Origin: Nitrobacter sp039808345
GTDB lineage: Bacteria; Pseudomonadota; Alphaproteobacteria; Rhizobiales; Xanthobacteraceae
NCBI RefSeq assembly: GCF_047824785.1
Contig: NZ_CP181167.1
Location: 2,914,001 to 2,978,000 of the forward strand
Direction of reading: 5' to 3'
Length of the DNA: 64,000 bases
The position numbers were made by a program, and so were the translations under genes. Under the pieces are notes generated by a model that ran no database searches, was not told where the DNA came from, and was given only the letters and a program-made list of their open reading frames with translations. Numbering within the stretch: the stretch's first letter is position 1; each line of letters opens with the position of its first letter. Of the stretch, positions 12,285 through 21,639 are shown piece by piece.

Positions 12285-13413
12285 AACGACGTCAGCGAGG
12301 AGCACGCCCTCGCCTATCGCGAAGCACTCGCGCTGAACGAAATCCGCAAGTCGACCGAGATCGCCTATCGCGCGGCCGTCAATGGCTGGAATCCTGCGAC
12401 GCGGCGTATTGCCGAATGGCCTCGTAAGACCCTTTCGCTCCATTCGCGCCAGAAAATAGTCAAGCTGCCGGCCGATGTTTTTCCGAACAGTTTTCACAAT
12501 GATCTCGATCAATTTTCTGAATCGTCTGCGTCGCCCCGATCCCCTCGACCCTGAGGGTCCTCGCATTCCGAGGAAGCCAGCAACGATCAATCAGTACCGA
12601 CGCCAGATTTTGCGGTTCGCCTCCGACCTTATCCATGCGGGTATTCCTCCCAGCCAGATCGATAGCGTCCTGGTGCTGATCGACCCCGCTATGGCGGAGC
12701 TTGGGCTCCGGCATATGCTGGCGCGTCACAATGACGAAACCAGGCGCGGGATTGCAAAGGCCGCCGGCCTCCTTCGTAACATTAGCAGGATTCTAAACGC
12801 ACCGGAAGAAGTGCAGGATCGGATTGCCGACTTGGTCGGCGTCAGAAAGCAAGTTGGCATGACGCGCAAGAACCGTGAGCGTCTGCGTGTTCTTCAAAAT
12901 GAGGACAAGCTGCAAAAGCTTTCCGGACCGGATCTTTGGCCGAGCGAGCGTCGAACGGAATCTGCATCGCCCGGGAGATGGATGCGTCTTTCTGGTTTTC
13001 GAAGATAACGAAGTGAAGAATCAGCGCCCCGTCGAATTCGAGCTACGGCGAGATGTGAGCCGTATGATCGACCGGCATCTCTCGTCGCGCGTGCCAGAGC
13101 TTTGCCCGGCGGGTACACCGTGGCTCTTTCAGCGTCGGGACGGCCGTGGGCCTGTCGATCCTAACCAGTTATCATCTCGACTGGCCAGGCGAATTCGCCG
13201 CGAAACGGGGCTGGAAGTGAACGCGCATCTTTTCCGTCACCTTGCGGTGATGGTCTGGCTTGATGCGAATCCGGGGGGCTATGAAGCTGCGCGCCGTTTC
13301 CTCGGCCACTCGGAGCTTAGCCAAACGCTGAACATGTATTCCGATTGGAAGCCCGTTCCGCGACCCAGGCTTTTGCAAAGGTTATTTCGGAGAAGAAGAG
13401 CCGTAAGCGATGA
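12285..13413 (+). pseudogene. Tyrosine recombinase A, inactivated by several frameshifts and a deletion
   Basis: Reading the frames in series reconstructs most of a phage-type integrase. The N-terminal part is EEHALAYREALALNEIRKST; a shift near 12512 leads to NRLRRPDPLDPEGPRIPRKP; another shift with an internal deletion falls near 12920-12960; then the catalytic domain shows NAHLFRHLAVMVWLDA (R box), RRFLGHSELSQT (GH box) and MYS (Tyr nucleophile). A last shift near 13343 restores the C-terminal LEARSATQAFAKVISEKKSR and a TGA that overlaps the next gene's ATG. The first Arg of the catalytic site falls in the deleted part. No functional enzyme can be made. Confidence 0.8.
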
Positions 13414-14435
13414 GCCTTGTTCTGCCGATCACAATTTGGCCAGAAGCTGATCGAGCGATGTGGCAGCGGCTTCTCCGGCGCGGCGGACCGCTCGACGACA
13501 ACGGCGCGCTTTCGCATTTGCGAGCGACCTCGCTCGCCACTCTGGAACATCGCTATAGCCGCTGGTTGGGCTGGCTGGTCCGGGTCGAACCTGAGTCTTT
13601 GCTGCAGCTTCCGGCAGATCGCGCGACCCTCAGCCGGCTCATGGCTTGGCTAGAGGCGCTCCGACATCTGGCTCCCATGAGTAAGCTGATGTTCGTGAGC
13701 GGTACCCTGCGCGTATTATGTGCCGCCGCGCCAAAGTTAATTGGGGCCCTCAGCGACGCCTGGAAACATTCCTCAAGCAATCCGCAGGGCGCGGCAATCC
13801 CGAACGTAAACGCGGCCGGGTGCTCTCAAGTGCTGCTGGACGCTGGCATCAAATTGGCGACCTTGCAGGCCGATGCTGCAACAACCGAATTAATCGCCGC
13901 CAAGCGGCGGCGAGACGGCACCATGGTGGCGAGCTTGAGCTCATGCCGATGCGGAGACGGGCCTTCGCTGGCCTGAGACTCAACCACTCCATCCATCTTA
14001 CTCAGAATGAGATTGTTGTCGCGTTGCCAGAGGAGATGACCAAAACCGGCCCTGCCTTGGGAAGCTCCGGTGCCTGCACAGGTAGCCGCGCTGTTGCGCC
14101 GGTACTTGAGTGAAACCAGACCCCGGTTCATGGCCCGGGGCGGGCAGTCCCACGACTACGGCGAGCGCGGTGCACCATTTTTCGGATTGAACTATTTCGG
14201 GAATAGGAGCGATCACAACACGTATTACCGGCGTCCGTGTTTCGCCGCACCTTTTTCGGGATGCCGCAGCGACGACGCTCGCGCGTATTTCGCCCGAAAG
14301 CGCGAGGACTGATTCGCCCGATTCTGGCGCATTCCAGTCTCGGTACTGCGGAGCGCCATTACATTCAGGCAGGCACTATCAAGGCCGGTCGGACTACGCC
14401 GCCATAATCAAACGTATAAAGGGGACAGACAATGA
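13410..14435 (+). pseudogene. Tyrosine recombinase B, inactivated by frameshifts
   Basis: It starts with ATG overlapping the stop of recombinase A. 13410 to about 13830 reads as the SAM-like N-terminal domain (ATLEHRYSRWLGWLVR, LPADRATLSRLMAWLEALRH). Shifts follow at about 13830 and 13940, then RLNHSIHLTQNEIVVALPEE. Another shift leads to VAALLRRYLSETRPRF, and a further one to the catalytic tail RDAAATTLARISPESARL plus HSSLGTAERHYIQAGTI near 14340-14390. The paired arrangement with A implies that the two enzymes once acted together on one element. Confidence 0.75.
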
Positions 14436-14640
14436 CCCCAGTTGCAATCTATGCCCGGTTTTCCACTGAGAAGCAGCGCGACGCCTCGATCGACGACCAG
14501 ATCCGGCTGTGCCGCGAACGAGCAGACCGCGAGGGCTGGCGTGTCGTGGACACGTTCACTGACCGAGAAGGCAGATATCGCCGCGCTCTACAAGCGCCTG
14601 AGTTCGCAGGCGTACAGAGATCGTCACCACCCTATCTGAG
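14432..14640 (+). pseudogene. Serine recombinase remnant (resolvase N-terminus)
   Basis: ATG at 14432 follows recombinase B directly. AIYARFSTEKQRDASIDDQI is the resolvase N-terminus, with the catalytic Ser in RFST, followed by RLCRERADREGWRVVDTFTD. After that, similarity stops. In the +1 frame EKADIAALYKRLSSQ suggests the extreme C-terminal part, so an internal deletion has probably joined the two ends. It was the third gene of a tyr-tyr-ser recombinase cassette. Confidence 0.75.
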
Positions 14641-14717
14641 GGGAGTGATAACTTTGACTGCACAAAAGGAAGTTCATATTACCATCGATTTCAACTTTTG
14701 AAATAGGCGAGCACGAA

Positions 14718-16277
14718 ATGGCGCAGCGCGTAAACCTTGATGCGATGATACGGCGGGAAGACTTCGGAGTGAAGGGTCAGGAATACACTCTTGATCTTTT
14801 CAAAGATTTTCCAATTTCGAATCTCGAACAGGGGCAGCCGATTTTCCGGCTTCTCCGAAAGCCGGATTTTCAGAGGGAGACAAATCACTGGAGCCCGGAG
14901 CAGATTGCCACGTTTATCGAAAGTTTCGTGGATAATGAAGTTATTCCCGGTCTCATTCTCTGGAAAGCACCGGATCTAATCTTTGTGCTGGATGGAGGTC
15001 ATAGGCTGAGCGCACTTCGCGCCTGGATGGAGGATGATTACGGTGATGGGCCTATTACGGCCGCATTTTATCGGGGTGGAATTTCGAACGACCAGAAGAA
15101 AGCAGCGAAAAGGGCCCGCTCTCTAATAGAAAAAAGAGTCGGAAGGTATCAGACCCTCAGGCAAGTTGTCGGGCACCCAGATAGCGCGAATTCAAAAACT
15201 GCTCAGCGGGCGACGCGCGCCTTTACGCGCTCGCTTTCCCTACAATGGGTGCAGGGCCCCGCGCCGGTCGCAGAATCATCTTTCTATAAAATCAATTCGC
15301 AAGGTACACCCTTGGACGCGACTGAAACTACGCTAAATAAAAACAGACGCAAACCCATTGCCATCAGCGCGCGAGCAATTCTCAGAGCTGGCACGGGGAA
15401 CAAGTACTGGGCGGTTTTCCCGGCGAATCGGCAAGCAGAACTTGAGGAGCGGGCCAGTGAGTTTTTTAGACTGCTGTTTGAGCCGGAAGCAGACGCTCCC
15501 GTTAAGACGTTAGACCTGCCTCTTGGGGGCGCGGTCTCTCCAGTAGATGCACTTTCGGTACTGATTGAGTTTCTAACTATAGCTGGTTCACCTAATCCCG
15601 CATCGCCCATGACAATCGCAGATTATTCGGATGATGAAACGGGAGAGGAAACTCTATCAGTGCTAGGCCGCGCGCTTGATGTGCTCAATCGCGTCAGCGG
15701 AAATTCTCCCGGCAGTTTGGGCCTGCATCCCGCCGTGTACTTCTATAATGAGCGAGGTAAACATAATCGCTATTTATTTCTCGGCATCACTCAGCTAATC
15801 GCTGAGCGCGTCAGAAATAATGACGGTGGATTTTTTAGGAAGTTTTCTTCTGTTCGCGAGAAACTCGAAAAATTTCTAATGGATAACAAATCTTGGTTGA
15901 GCCTGCTTCTAACCAATATGAGCAGGACACAGCGAATTTCTAAAACGCGCGACTTATTCGTATATCTAGTCACCACGTTCAATAACGGTGGCTCTGTTAC
16001 CCCGGAGCCGGCTATTACGTCTCTCGGCTTGAAGGGTCGATTTTTCAATATTGAAGATACGCAATATCGCACCAAGTTTTCTGACGATGCTAAATCTATG
16101 GCATTTTTGGAAGCTGCGACAAAGTCCGGTTTAAAATGCCCAATCTGTCGCGGGATGCTCGATCCAAGAAAATCGGTATCTTATGATCATAAACAGCGCA
16201 TTCGCGAAGGTGGCACCGGCGAAGCCGGTAACGCGCAATTAGCCCACCCATACTGCAATACAGCTGTGAGAAATTAA
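14718..16277 (+). CDS. DUF262-HNH protein, candidate anti-phage nuclease
   Basis: 519 residues. The N-terminal DUF262 (ParB/sulfiredoxin-fold) part has FQRETNHWSPEQI at 51-63 and DGGHR at 92-96, matching the DGQQR motif of GmrS-type NTP-binding or cleaving domains with Q-Q replaced by G-H. The middle is helical without a recognised domain. The C-terminus is an HNH nuclease with a zinc knuckle: C474/C477, D490-H491, N505, H510, C513. The frame is intact while everything around it is decayed, and its base composition is more AT-rich than its neighbours. DUF262 with HNH is the architecture of type IV restriction enzymes such as GmrSD and of related stand-alone defence proteins. The defence role is inference; the substrate (modified DNA or other) is unknown. 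Confidence 0.8.
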   Translation: MAQRVNLDAMIRREDFGVKGQEYTLDLFKDFPISNLEQGQPIFRLLRKPDFQRETNHWSPEQIATFIESFVDNEVIPGLILWKAPDLIFVLDGGHRLSALRAWMEDDYGDGPITAAFYRGGISNDQKKAAKRARSLIEKRVGRYQTLRQVVGHPDSANSKTAQRATRAFTRSLSLQWVQGPAPVAESSFYKINSQGTPLDATETTLNKNRRKPIAISARAILRAGTGNKYWAVFPANRQAELEERASEFFRLLFEPEADAPVKTLDLPLGGAVSPVDALSVLIEFLTIAGSPNPASPMTIADYSDDETGEETLSVLGRALDVLNRVSGNSPGSLGLHPAVYFYNERGKHNRYLFLGITQLIAERVRNNDGGFFRKFSSVREKLEKFLMDNKSWLSLLLTNMSRTQRISKTRDLFVYLVTTFNNGGSVTPEPAITSLGLKGRFFNIEDTQYRTKFSDDAKSMAFLEAATKSGLKCPICRGMLDPRKSVSYDHKQRIREGGTGEAGNAQLAHPYCNTAVRN

Positions 16278-16816
16278 ATGGCAGCACAAGCAAAAAAGAT
16301 CAACAATTAAGTATCGAAGATGTCGCGCTTCGGCGACAAGGGAGTCCGCTCAATGTAACTGATTTTGTTGGAGTTTCGTTGTCTCTTTCGATCGCACCCC
16401 CCGTTTGTACCTACGCCTCTAGCTTCAGCCCAGGTATATCCGCGAGTTGATGCCTCAATGCTAACGGGGCCGACACAGAAAGAACTTCGGCGGGAGGGTA
16501 TGATCCGGACCATCCCTGGGGAAACCGCTCGGTCGCGCGTTCCTGTTATCTTTGGAGGCCGACGCCGGTTCGCTTGAAACGACGCATTTTAGAATGGGCG
16601 CCAACCCCTAGTCTTTTGCCCTCAGCTCTTGGTCCGCCAAAAAAATTTGCCGTGAGGTCGTGTCACCAAAAGCGAGATCGTTTTCGATCCGCGCACGAAA
16701 GCCCCGCGAGTCTCGAAATTTGACGCAGCTTCGTCAACATTGAAGGGCGGTGGTGGATTATTCTCGGAGCTGGTGAGACGAAGAACAAGCGATCCACGCC
16801 CGCCATTCACCGCCGA
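16278..16816. other. Gene-free region downstream of the DUF262-HNH gene
   Basis: Only short, mutually overlapping frames are present, none with recognisable motifs. It probably holds the 3' flank of the imported gene and degenerate mobile-element DNA leading into the recombinase tail at 16817. Confidence 0.35.
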
Positions 16817-16921
16817 GATCCGCGCGTCATCGAGGAACACTACAATCGCGCATCAAGCCTGAGCGCAGCCAAGAAATTTGCCCGAATTATCAGGCGACCG
16901 TTACTTTGGGATGTTCACTGA
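16817..16921 (+). pseudogene. C-terminal tail of a tyrosine recombinase
   Basis: The frame reads DPRVIEEHYNRASSLSAAKK then FARIIRR before a stop. The pattern of a short acidic start, EHY with the putative nucleophile Tyr, NRAS and a helical tail matches the end of many rhizobial integrases. Upstream of 16817 no catalytic domain can be read, so only the tail survives. It puts a second recombinase remnant on the far side of the DUF262-HNH gene. Confidence 0.5.
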
Positions 16922-17045
16922 CGGAAGCTTTGTGTCTTCCCGACACCGCAGGTTCTGAGCGGCGCTTCCAGCGCATTTATCGTCACCCAAATCTCGCCGG
17001 CAGTTCTCGTCTCCTCACTCACCGCCTTCCATCCTAAGGATAATA

Positions 17046-17070
17046 ATTGCAACTGCGAATTAGTTGCAAT
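17046..17070. promoter_or_regulatory. Inverted repeat resembling an alphaproteobacterial Fur box, upstream of the porin
   Basis: ATTGCAACT and AGTTGCAAT are perfect 9-bp arms around a 7-bp centre (GCGAATT). The layout and the TTGCAA-type arms resemble Fur-type operators. It lies about 136 bp upstream of the porin start at 17206. Fur is inferred by likeness only; another dimeric regulator could use it. Confidence 0.5.
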
Positions 17071-17205
17071 ACATAGTTCCAGATGGTTCACTCTGTTCCT
17101 TATCCCAGAGGAACCGACGGCACAGGCGGATATCTGAACGGGTCTGCGGACGGCATCACCTGCAATCCGCGGCATTTTCCTAACGCGTTCCTTCGAATAG
17201 GCGAA

Positions 17206-19257
17206 ATGACGAGTGCGGCGTATTACCCGTTTTTTAACAGGCGGTCCGATAACAACCCAAACATCCGACTGCGACGCAGGACGGCCATCTTGCTAGGCGG
17301 CGTGGCGCTGGGTACGCTGTCGCTGGCCGGCTCGGCCGCCGGCGCGGATCCCAACGCCTCCATCACCGCCAAAGACTTGCCCCCTCGGGTCATCGAGTGG
17401 ACCGGTCTCTATTTTGGCGCCCACGCCGGGTTCGGCGGCGGCCGATCGGCCGCGGCAATCTCGGACCCCGCACTGGCCATCGGCCGCAACGATTTCGGCG
17501 GGCTGATCGGCGGCGCTCAGGGCGGCTACAACCTCCGGCTTCCCTCAGGGCTGCTGCTCGGCGCCGAAGCCGACATCTCGTTTCCGAGCTACATCGGATC
17601 CAATTCGGTCGTCTCGAAGCTCGCGACAGCGCGCTCCGACGTTATGCAACAGTGGGACTTCATCGGATCGGCGCGCGGCCGGATCGGCTACGCCACGGGT
17701 CCGTGGCTTGCCTATGCCACTGGGGGCTTTGCCTTCGCCCGTGAGCGTTACCTCAACGATCTGCCGTCGAGCGATCGGGAGAAGGCACTGGACACCCGCT
17801 TCGGCTGGGTCGCCGGCTTGGGGCTTGAATACGCTTTCGCGCCGCATTGGAGCGCACGGATCGAATATCTCTACTACCGATTCGACGAAACAAGCGTTCA
17901 GTTTCCATCGGCCGCGCATTACGCCGCAACCATGGACTTTCAGTCGGTTCGCATCGGCCTCAACCGCAGGCTCTCATTAAACCCGGCCAGCGCCAACCTT
18001 CCGGCGGTCTCGCTCACCGATCCGGAATCCGACCGCTGGGAAGTTCACGGCCAGACCACTTACCTAGGCCAAGGTTATCCATCGTTCCCCGCGCCCTATA
18101 GCGGCGCCAACAGCCTAACGCCTGACACCCAATATAAGGCGACCTGGAGCAACAGCCTATTTCTGAACGCGCGGCTCTGGGACGGCGGCGAGGTCTATTA
18201 TAATCCCGAGTTGCTTCAGGGTTTTGGTTTCAACGACACCGTCGGCGTAGCGGGTTTTACAAACGGCGAGGCGCAAAGGTCCAACTTTCCTTATCCGCAC
18301 TACAACACCTCTCGGCTGTTCGTACGCCAGACATTCGGCCTAGGCGGCGAGCAGGAAGAATTGGAGGGCGGACTGGCACAGATTGCCGGCAAGGCCGATA
18401 TCTCGCGGCTGACGCTGCAAGCTGGCAAGTTCGCCGTTCTCGACGTGTTCGACGGCAACGACTTCGCCAAGGACACCCGCAAGGACTTCATAAACTGGGC
18501 GCTGTGGGCGCCGGGCGCCTTCGACTACTCCGCAGACAAGGTTGGCCTCAGCTACGGCGTCACGGCCGAACTCAATCAGAAACAATGGGCGCTGCGCAGC
18601 GGCTATTTTCTGATAGTTTCTGAATCGAATTCCAATAGCTTCGATGCCCACTTGTTTGAGCGCGGCGAGTACCTGCTGGAACTGGAGACGCGCTATTCGC
18701 TGCTGGGCCAGCCGGGCAAGCTCCGCGCCATCGGCTGGCTCAACAGTGCTTATATGGGCAGCTATCGTGACACGCTGAACAACCCCGCTCTCAATCTCGA
18801 CATCGCACTGACCCGCGCCGGGCGCATCAAGTACGGGTACGTCTTCAGCGTCGAGCAGGTCGTCACTGACGACGTCGGGCTATTCGGACGCTGGAGCTGG
18901 AATGACGGCAGGACTGAAATCATGTCGTTCACCGATATCGATGCCAGCCTCGCGTTCGGGACGTCGATCAAAGGAATTCGCTGGGGCCGGCCGGACGATG
19001 TGATCGGCATCGGCAGTGCGATCAACGCTCTGTCACGGGATCATCGCGACTTCATCGCAGCCGGCGGCCTTGGCATTCTCATCGGCGACGGCCAGCTCAA
19101 TTACAGCCGCGAGCGCGTATTGGAAACGTACTATGCCTTTGCGCTGAACAAATGGTTCACGCTGACCGCGGACTATCAGCTTGTTACGAACCCCGCCTAC
19201 AACGCCGACCGCGGCCCCGTGCATGTATTCTCCGGGCGGCTGCACGGCGAGTTCTAA
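17206..19257 (+). CDS. Two-barrel outer-membrane protein: Opa/OmpA-like N-terminus plus OprB-type carbohydrate porin
   Basis: I use ATG 17206 (MTSAAYYPFF) because a signal-like hydrophobic stretch (AILLGGVALGTLSLAGSAAG) follows; the frame is open upstream to 17083. Of about 683 residues, the first 250 after the signal form an 8-strand-type barrel (WTGLYFGAHAGFGGG, SARGRIGYATGPWLAYATGG, ARIEYLYYRFDE). The rest is OprB-like (DRWEVHGQTTYLGQGY, QAGKFAVLDVFDGNDFAKD, ending in VHVFSGRLHGEF with a terminal Phe). OprB porins admit sugars and other small organic solutes. The fused small barrel is typical of some Bradyrhizobium-group proteins. The likely Fur-type site upstream suggests iron-linked control. 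Confidence 0.85.
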   Translation: MTSAAYYPFFNRRSDNNPNIRLRRRTAILLGGVALGTLSLAGSAAGADPNASITAKDLPPRVIEWTGLYFGAHAGFGGGRSAAAISDPALAIGRNDFGGLIGGAQGGYNLRLPSGLLLGAEADISFPSYIGSNSVVSKLATARSDVMQQWDFIGSARGRIGYATGPWLAYATGGFAFARERYLNDLPSSDREKALDTRFGWVAGLGLEYAFAPHWSARIEYLYYRFDETSVQFPSAAHYAATMDFQSVRIGLNRRLSLNPASANLPAVSLTDPESDRWEVHGQTTYLGQGYPSFPAPYSGANSLTPDTQYKATWSNSLFLNARLWDGGEVYYNPELLQGFGFNDTVGVAGFTNGEAQRSNFPYPHYNTSRLFVRQTFGLGGEQEELEGGLAQIAGKADISRLTLQAGKFAVLDVFDGNDFAKDTRKDFINWALWAPGAFDYSADKVGLSYGVTAELNQKQWALRSGYFLIVSESNSNSFDAHLFERGEYLLELETRYSLLGQPGKLRAIGWLNSAYMGSYRDTLNNPALNLDIALTRAGRIKYGYVFSVEQVVTDDVGLFGRWSWNDGRTEIMSFTDIDASLAFGTSIKGIRWGRPDDVIGIGSAINALSRDHRDFIAAGGLGILIGDGQLNYSRERVLETYYAFALNKWFTLTADYQLVTNPAYNADRGPVHVFSGRLHGEF

Positions 19258-19288
19258 AAGGTCTAACGTCGTGCGTCTACCGTGTTTC

Positions 19289-19307
19289 TGAGGCGAAAGA
19301 AGCCTCG
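19289..19307 (+). terminator. Possible hairpin terminator after the porin
   Basis: GAGGC and GCCTC pair around GAAAGAA, 30 bp after the porin stop. No T-run follows, so termination is uncertain. Confidence 0.3.
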
Positions 19308-19779
19308 GTGTAAAACGCTCGTGTAGCGCCGCGTCGTATTCTCCGGAGAGACGGCTAAGCGACTATGAAGCCGCGCTGCTGATAGCGGCGAAATTCGGCA
19401 AGCTGAGCTATGTAAAGAAATTGCCTCTCAACAAACTACCGACGAGATATGAAGCCGCGACCCAGAATGCGCTTCGAACCGGGAAATTCAAAGGTAGGGC
19501 CACCGGATACGCCGGTGCTCGCCGGTCGCGCCGGATTCCTCGATCCTGATCTTGCTATTGGTCAGCGCGTTCATCAAATAAAAGGATGGCGGCGCTGGCT
19601 CTGCGTAACCTGCCAGCTGTCCTTGCTCTGACCATTCGCATATCTACCTCAGCAGAGACGTACAGAGCCAGTTCGATTCGTTACCACGTAACTCTGTTGA
19701 GCCTGGCCGTAGCGATCGACTGTGCCTGATGGCGATAAAACCTAGGGATGTGGGCCCGAGCCGGACTAAATTCGCTTCT
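19308..19779. other. Gene-free stretch
   Basis: About 470 bp after the porin. Short frames only. The piece 19365-19500 reads as a continuous but unrecognisable peptide (SDYEAALLIAAKFGKLSYV), perhaps a decayed gene. Confidence 0.3.
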
Positions 19780-20253
19780 ATACCCCACACCCTTCATCAC
19801 CAGTCCGACATCGACAAGCTGAATCGGAAGCTCCGAAAACCGGCGAGCAATAGGTGCCGAGGGTGTTTATCCATTGACTGGCATGCTTTATGTTGCGCCA
19901 GCCCGCTCGGTGAGCCGAAATATAGGCCATCGCACATTCATCAAACGACATGACTTTTGTTGCGGTCACGCTAGCCCTAGCCCTCGCACCCTCGCGCTCG
20001 ACGATTGGATCTTTACCTTCACGGCGCAGACGACACCCGGTTCCGCGCCTCGCAAGTGGCACGTCGCTTAGCGGTCCAAGTCCTATCTGGCGCTCACGAC
20101 CAGCGACCGCATACCGAAAGGCCAAGATCTCCGGAGCGCGCCGTCACAGCCTTCCGTCACCTGGAGATAAAGACCGCCACCATCGCTATGCATTCCCGGT
20201 TTCTTGACGGTCCCGATCTTCCGGTTCGACAGACGATTGATGGTACGAGCCAC
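19780..20253 (-). pseudogene. P4-type integrase N-terminal remnant
   Basis: A GTG at 20253, with GGAG six bases upstream, starts the typical P4-integrase N-terminus (VARTINRLSNRKIGTVKKPG), then HSDGGGLYLQV. After a shift near 20130, RYAVAGRERQIGLGPLSDV, then GKDPIVEREGARARASVTAT and MSFDECAMAYISAHRAGWRN can be read. Similarity ends near 19790, and the catalytic domain is missing. P4-type integrases insert at tRNA genes, so this marks an older integration event. Confidence 0.75.
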
Positions 20254-20580
20254 TTCTAGCTCCGCTTCTACCAGATAGGAAGCGCAACAGAAACGCCTGC
20301 AACTAGGGGATAACTTCAACGAAACCGAACGTTGGCGAAAGGGTTTTTGGCGGAGAGGTAATCCGCCGAACGGCAAACACCCCATCTGCAAGAACGAAAT
20401 TGTCCGCGCCTTGGAAAATCCAGATCGGGATCGCTGGCAATCGAGGCGATCCGCCGCCTGTTGAACAAGCCACCATTTCGGGCTGGGTGGCTGGGGGTCT
20501 TTTGGACCTCGAACGGGGTTTCGGGAATAGAGTTTCAATCTACAGCCTTACGGCAATCGGCGCAGCTCCATTTGATTTTT
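20254..20580. other. Gene-free stretch between integrase remnant and integration module
   Basis: No frame here shows a recognisable domain; the longest frames overlap the integrase remnant and are not coding. The segment contains the 5' flank of the P4-type integrase remnant. Confidence 0.35.
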
Positions 20581-20620
20581 ACTCAAATGAGTTGACAGGC
20601 ATTCATTTGAGTTTTATTCA
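20581..20620 (+). promoter_or_regulatory. Promoter with overlapping operator for the integration module
   Basis: ACTCAAATGA (20581-20590) and TCATTTGAGT (20603-20612) are perfect inverted arms flanking TTGACA (20592-20597), a consensus -35. TATTCA 17 bp downstream (20615-20620) fits a -10. Transcription would start at about 20627, exactly at the ATG of the first gene, so the mRNA may be leaderless. A regulator bound to the arms would block polymerase; the first gene is the obvious candidate. Confidence 0.6.
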
Positions 20621-20626
20621 GATGGA

Positions 20627-21385
20627 ATGGTTACTCCAGCGAACATCATCAACGTCGTCTCCGATCAATTCGGCGTTCATCGGGCTACTGTCTCGATGCA
20701 TGATCGGATGCTTGTTACCAGCGGCCATCGAAAAATTACCGGTCGAGGCAATGCAGCGCGAGGCTCGCCCGATAGTGCAGCGGCGCTGCTTCTCGCGGTA
20801 GCAGCAACTCCACTTTCTGGGGCGGCTATCAAAGAAACTGCAATTCACTATGAAAGGTATGCTCGCCTTCTCGCCACATGTCATGGGGGCGGCTGGGATA
20901 GTTGGCAAGTCAAACATCTCGATCAGTTAGCACCCGGCCATTCACTGCATGAAGCAATTGCAGCGGTCATTGTTGCACTGGGAGCGGGTATTGCTCAAGC
21001 TTGTGATCTGTTTGAAGAGGCAGTGCCAGATACCGACGATATCTTAACTGATCTGGCTATCGACGTCGAGCTGGACGCACCAACGCCAAGCGCAGCGATA
21101 TTTATTCGGGCAGAACAATGGCGATACCATCTCATGGGGGAGTTACCCGCTGGGGGTGATCTCACAATCGAACAAAGAGCCATCTTCCAAGACGAACGCG
21201 TCGCCCAATTCGAAAGCCGGGTCGAATATCGCCAAACCTTCGAGGATACAACAGAGTATCTTGATACACTTCCACTGCACCCCATAGTGGGGCGACGTTC
21301 CCCTGACCTCAAGCAGAAACGAGTATTCACCATTGCAACGCTGGCACATGTAGCCGCGCTGTTTTCCGATCGCGTTAAGCTATGA
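20627..21385 (+). CDS. Putative regulator of the tRNA-Lys integration module
   Basis: 252 residues. The N-terminus (NIINVVSDQFGVHRATVSMH) looks like a helix-turn-helix region; the remainder has no family I recognise. It is the first gene of a three-gene unit: its stop overlaps the ATG of the 85-residue protein by ATGA. A repressor or copy-control role is inferred from the first position in the operon, the palindrome flanking the -35 box and the HTH-like start. No ribosome binding site is visible, in line with a leaderless start. Confidence 0.55.
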   Translation: MVTPANIINVVSDQFGVHRATVSMHDRMLVTSGHRKITGRGNAARGSPDSAAALLLAVAATPLSGAAIKETAIHYERYARLLATCHGGGWDSWQVKHLDQLAPGHSLHEAIAAVIVALGAGIAQACDLFEEAVPDTDDILTDLAIDVELDAPTPSAAIFIRAEQWRYHLMGELPAGGDLTIEQRAIFQDERVAQFESRVEYRQTFEDTTEYLDTLPLHPIVGRRSPDLKQKRVFTIATLAHVAALFSDRVKL

Positions 21386-21639
21386 AACGAGCAGTGTATT
21401 TTCCGGAAGGTGCTTGGCCGATGGAAATGTCATCGGAAACAGCCGCAGCGTATTGCGATGAGCCATCTGTTGATTCATTCCTCGATAAAGTCCGGAAGGG
21501 CATTTACTGCGCACCGGCTCGTGCACCCCATTGCAGAGACAAGTGGCATAAACTCAAACTCAATCGCGACATTGCGCGCCGTCATAATCTGCAGTGGGAG
21601 CCAGCAGTGAAAGAAGACGCCGCGGATTTGATCAGATGA
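21382..21639 (+). CDS. Small excisionase-like (AlpA/HTH-type) protein
   Basis: 85 residues between the regulator and the integrase, overlapping both by 4 bp. The core (MSSETAAAYCDEPSVDSFLD, then WHKLKLNRDIARRHNL) follows the pattern of short DNA-binding proteins next to integrases in rhizobia: an N-terminal 'column' helix, a variable middle and a final basic LxRDI helix. A recombination directionality role is inferred from size and position. Confidence 0.5.
   Translation: MKRAVYFPEGAWPMEMSSETAAAYCDEPSVDSFLDKVRKGIYCAPARAPHCRDKWHKLKLNRDIARRHNLQWEPAVKEDAADLIR

Noticed and set aside
12285..14640. RIT-type trio of tyrosine recombinases
   Set aside because: The third gene is a serine recombinase (RFST motif), so the trio is tyr-tyr-ser and not a RIT element.
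19365..19500. Short protein-like stretch after the porin
   Set aside because: No start, no domain and no similarity that I can name; kept only as a note in the gap entry.
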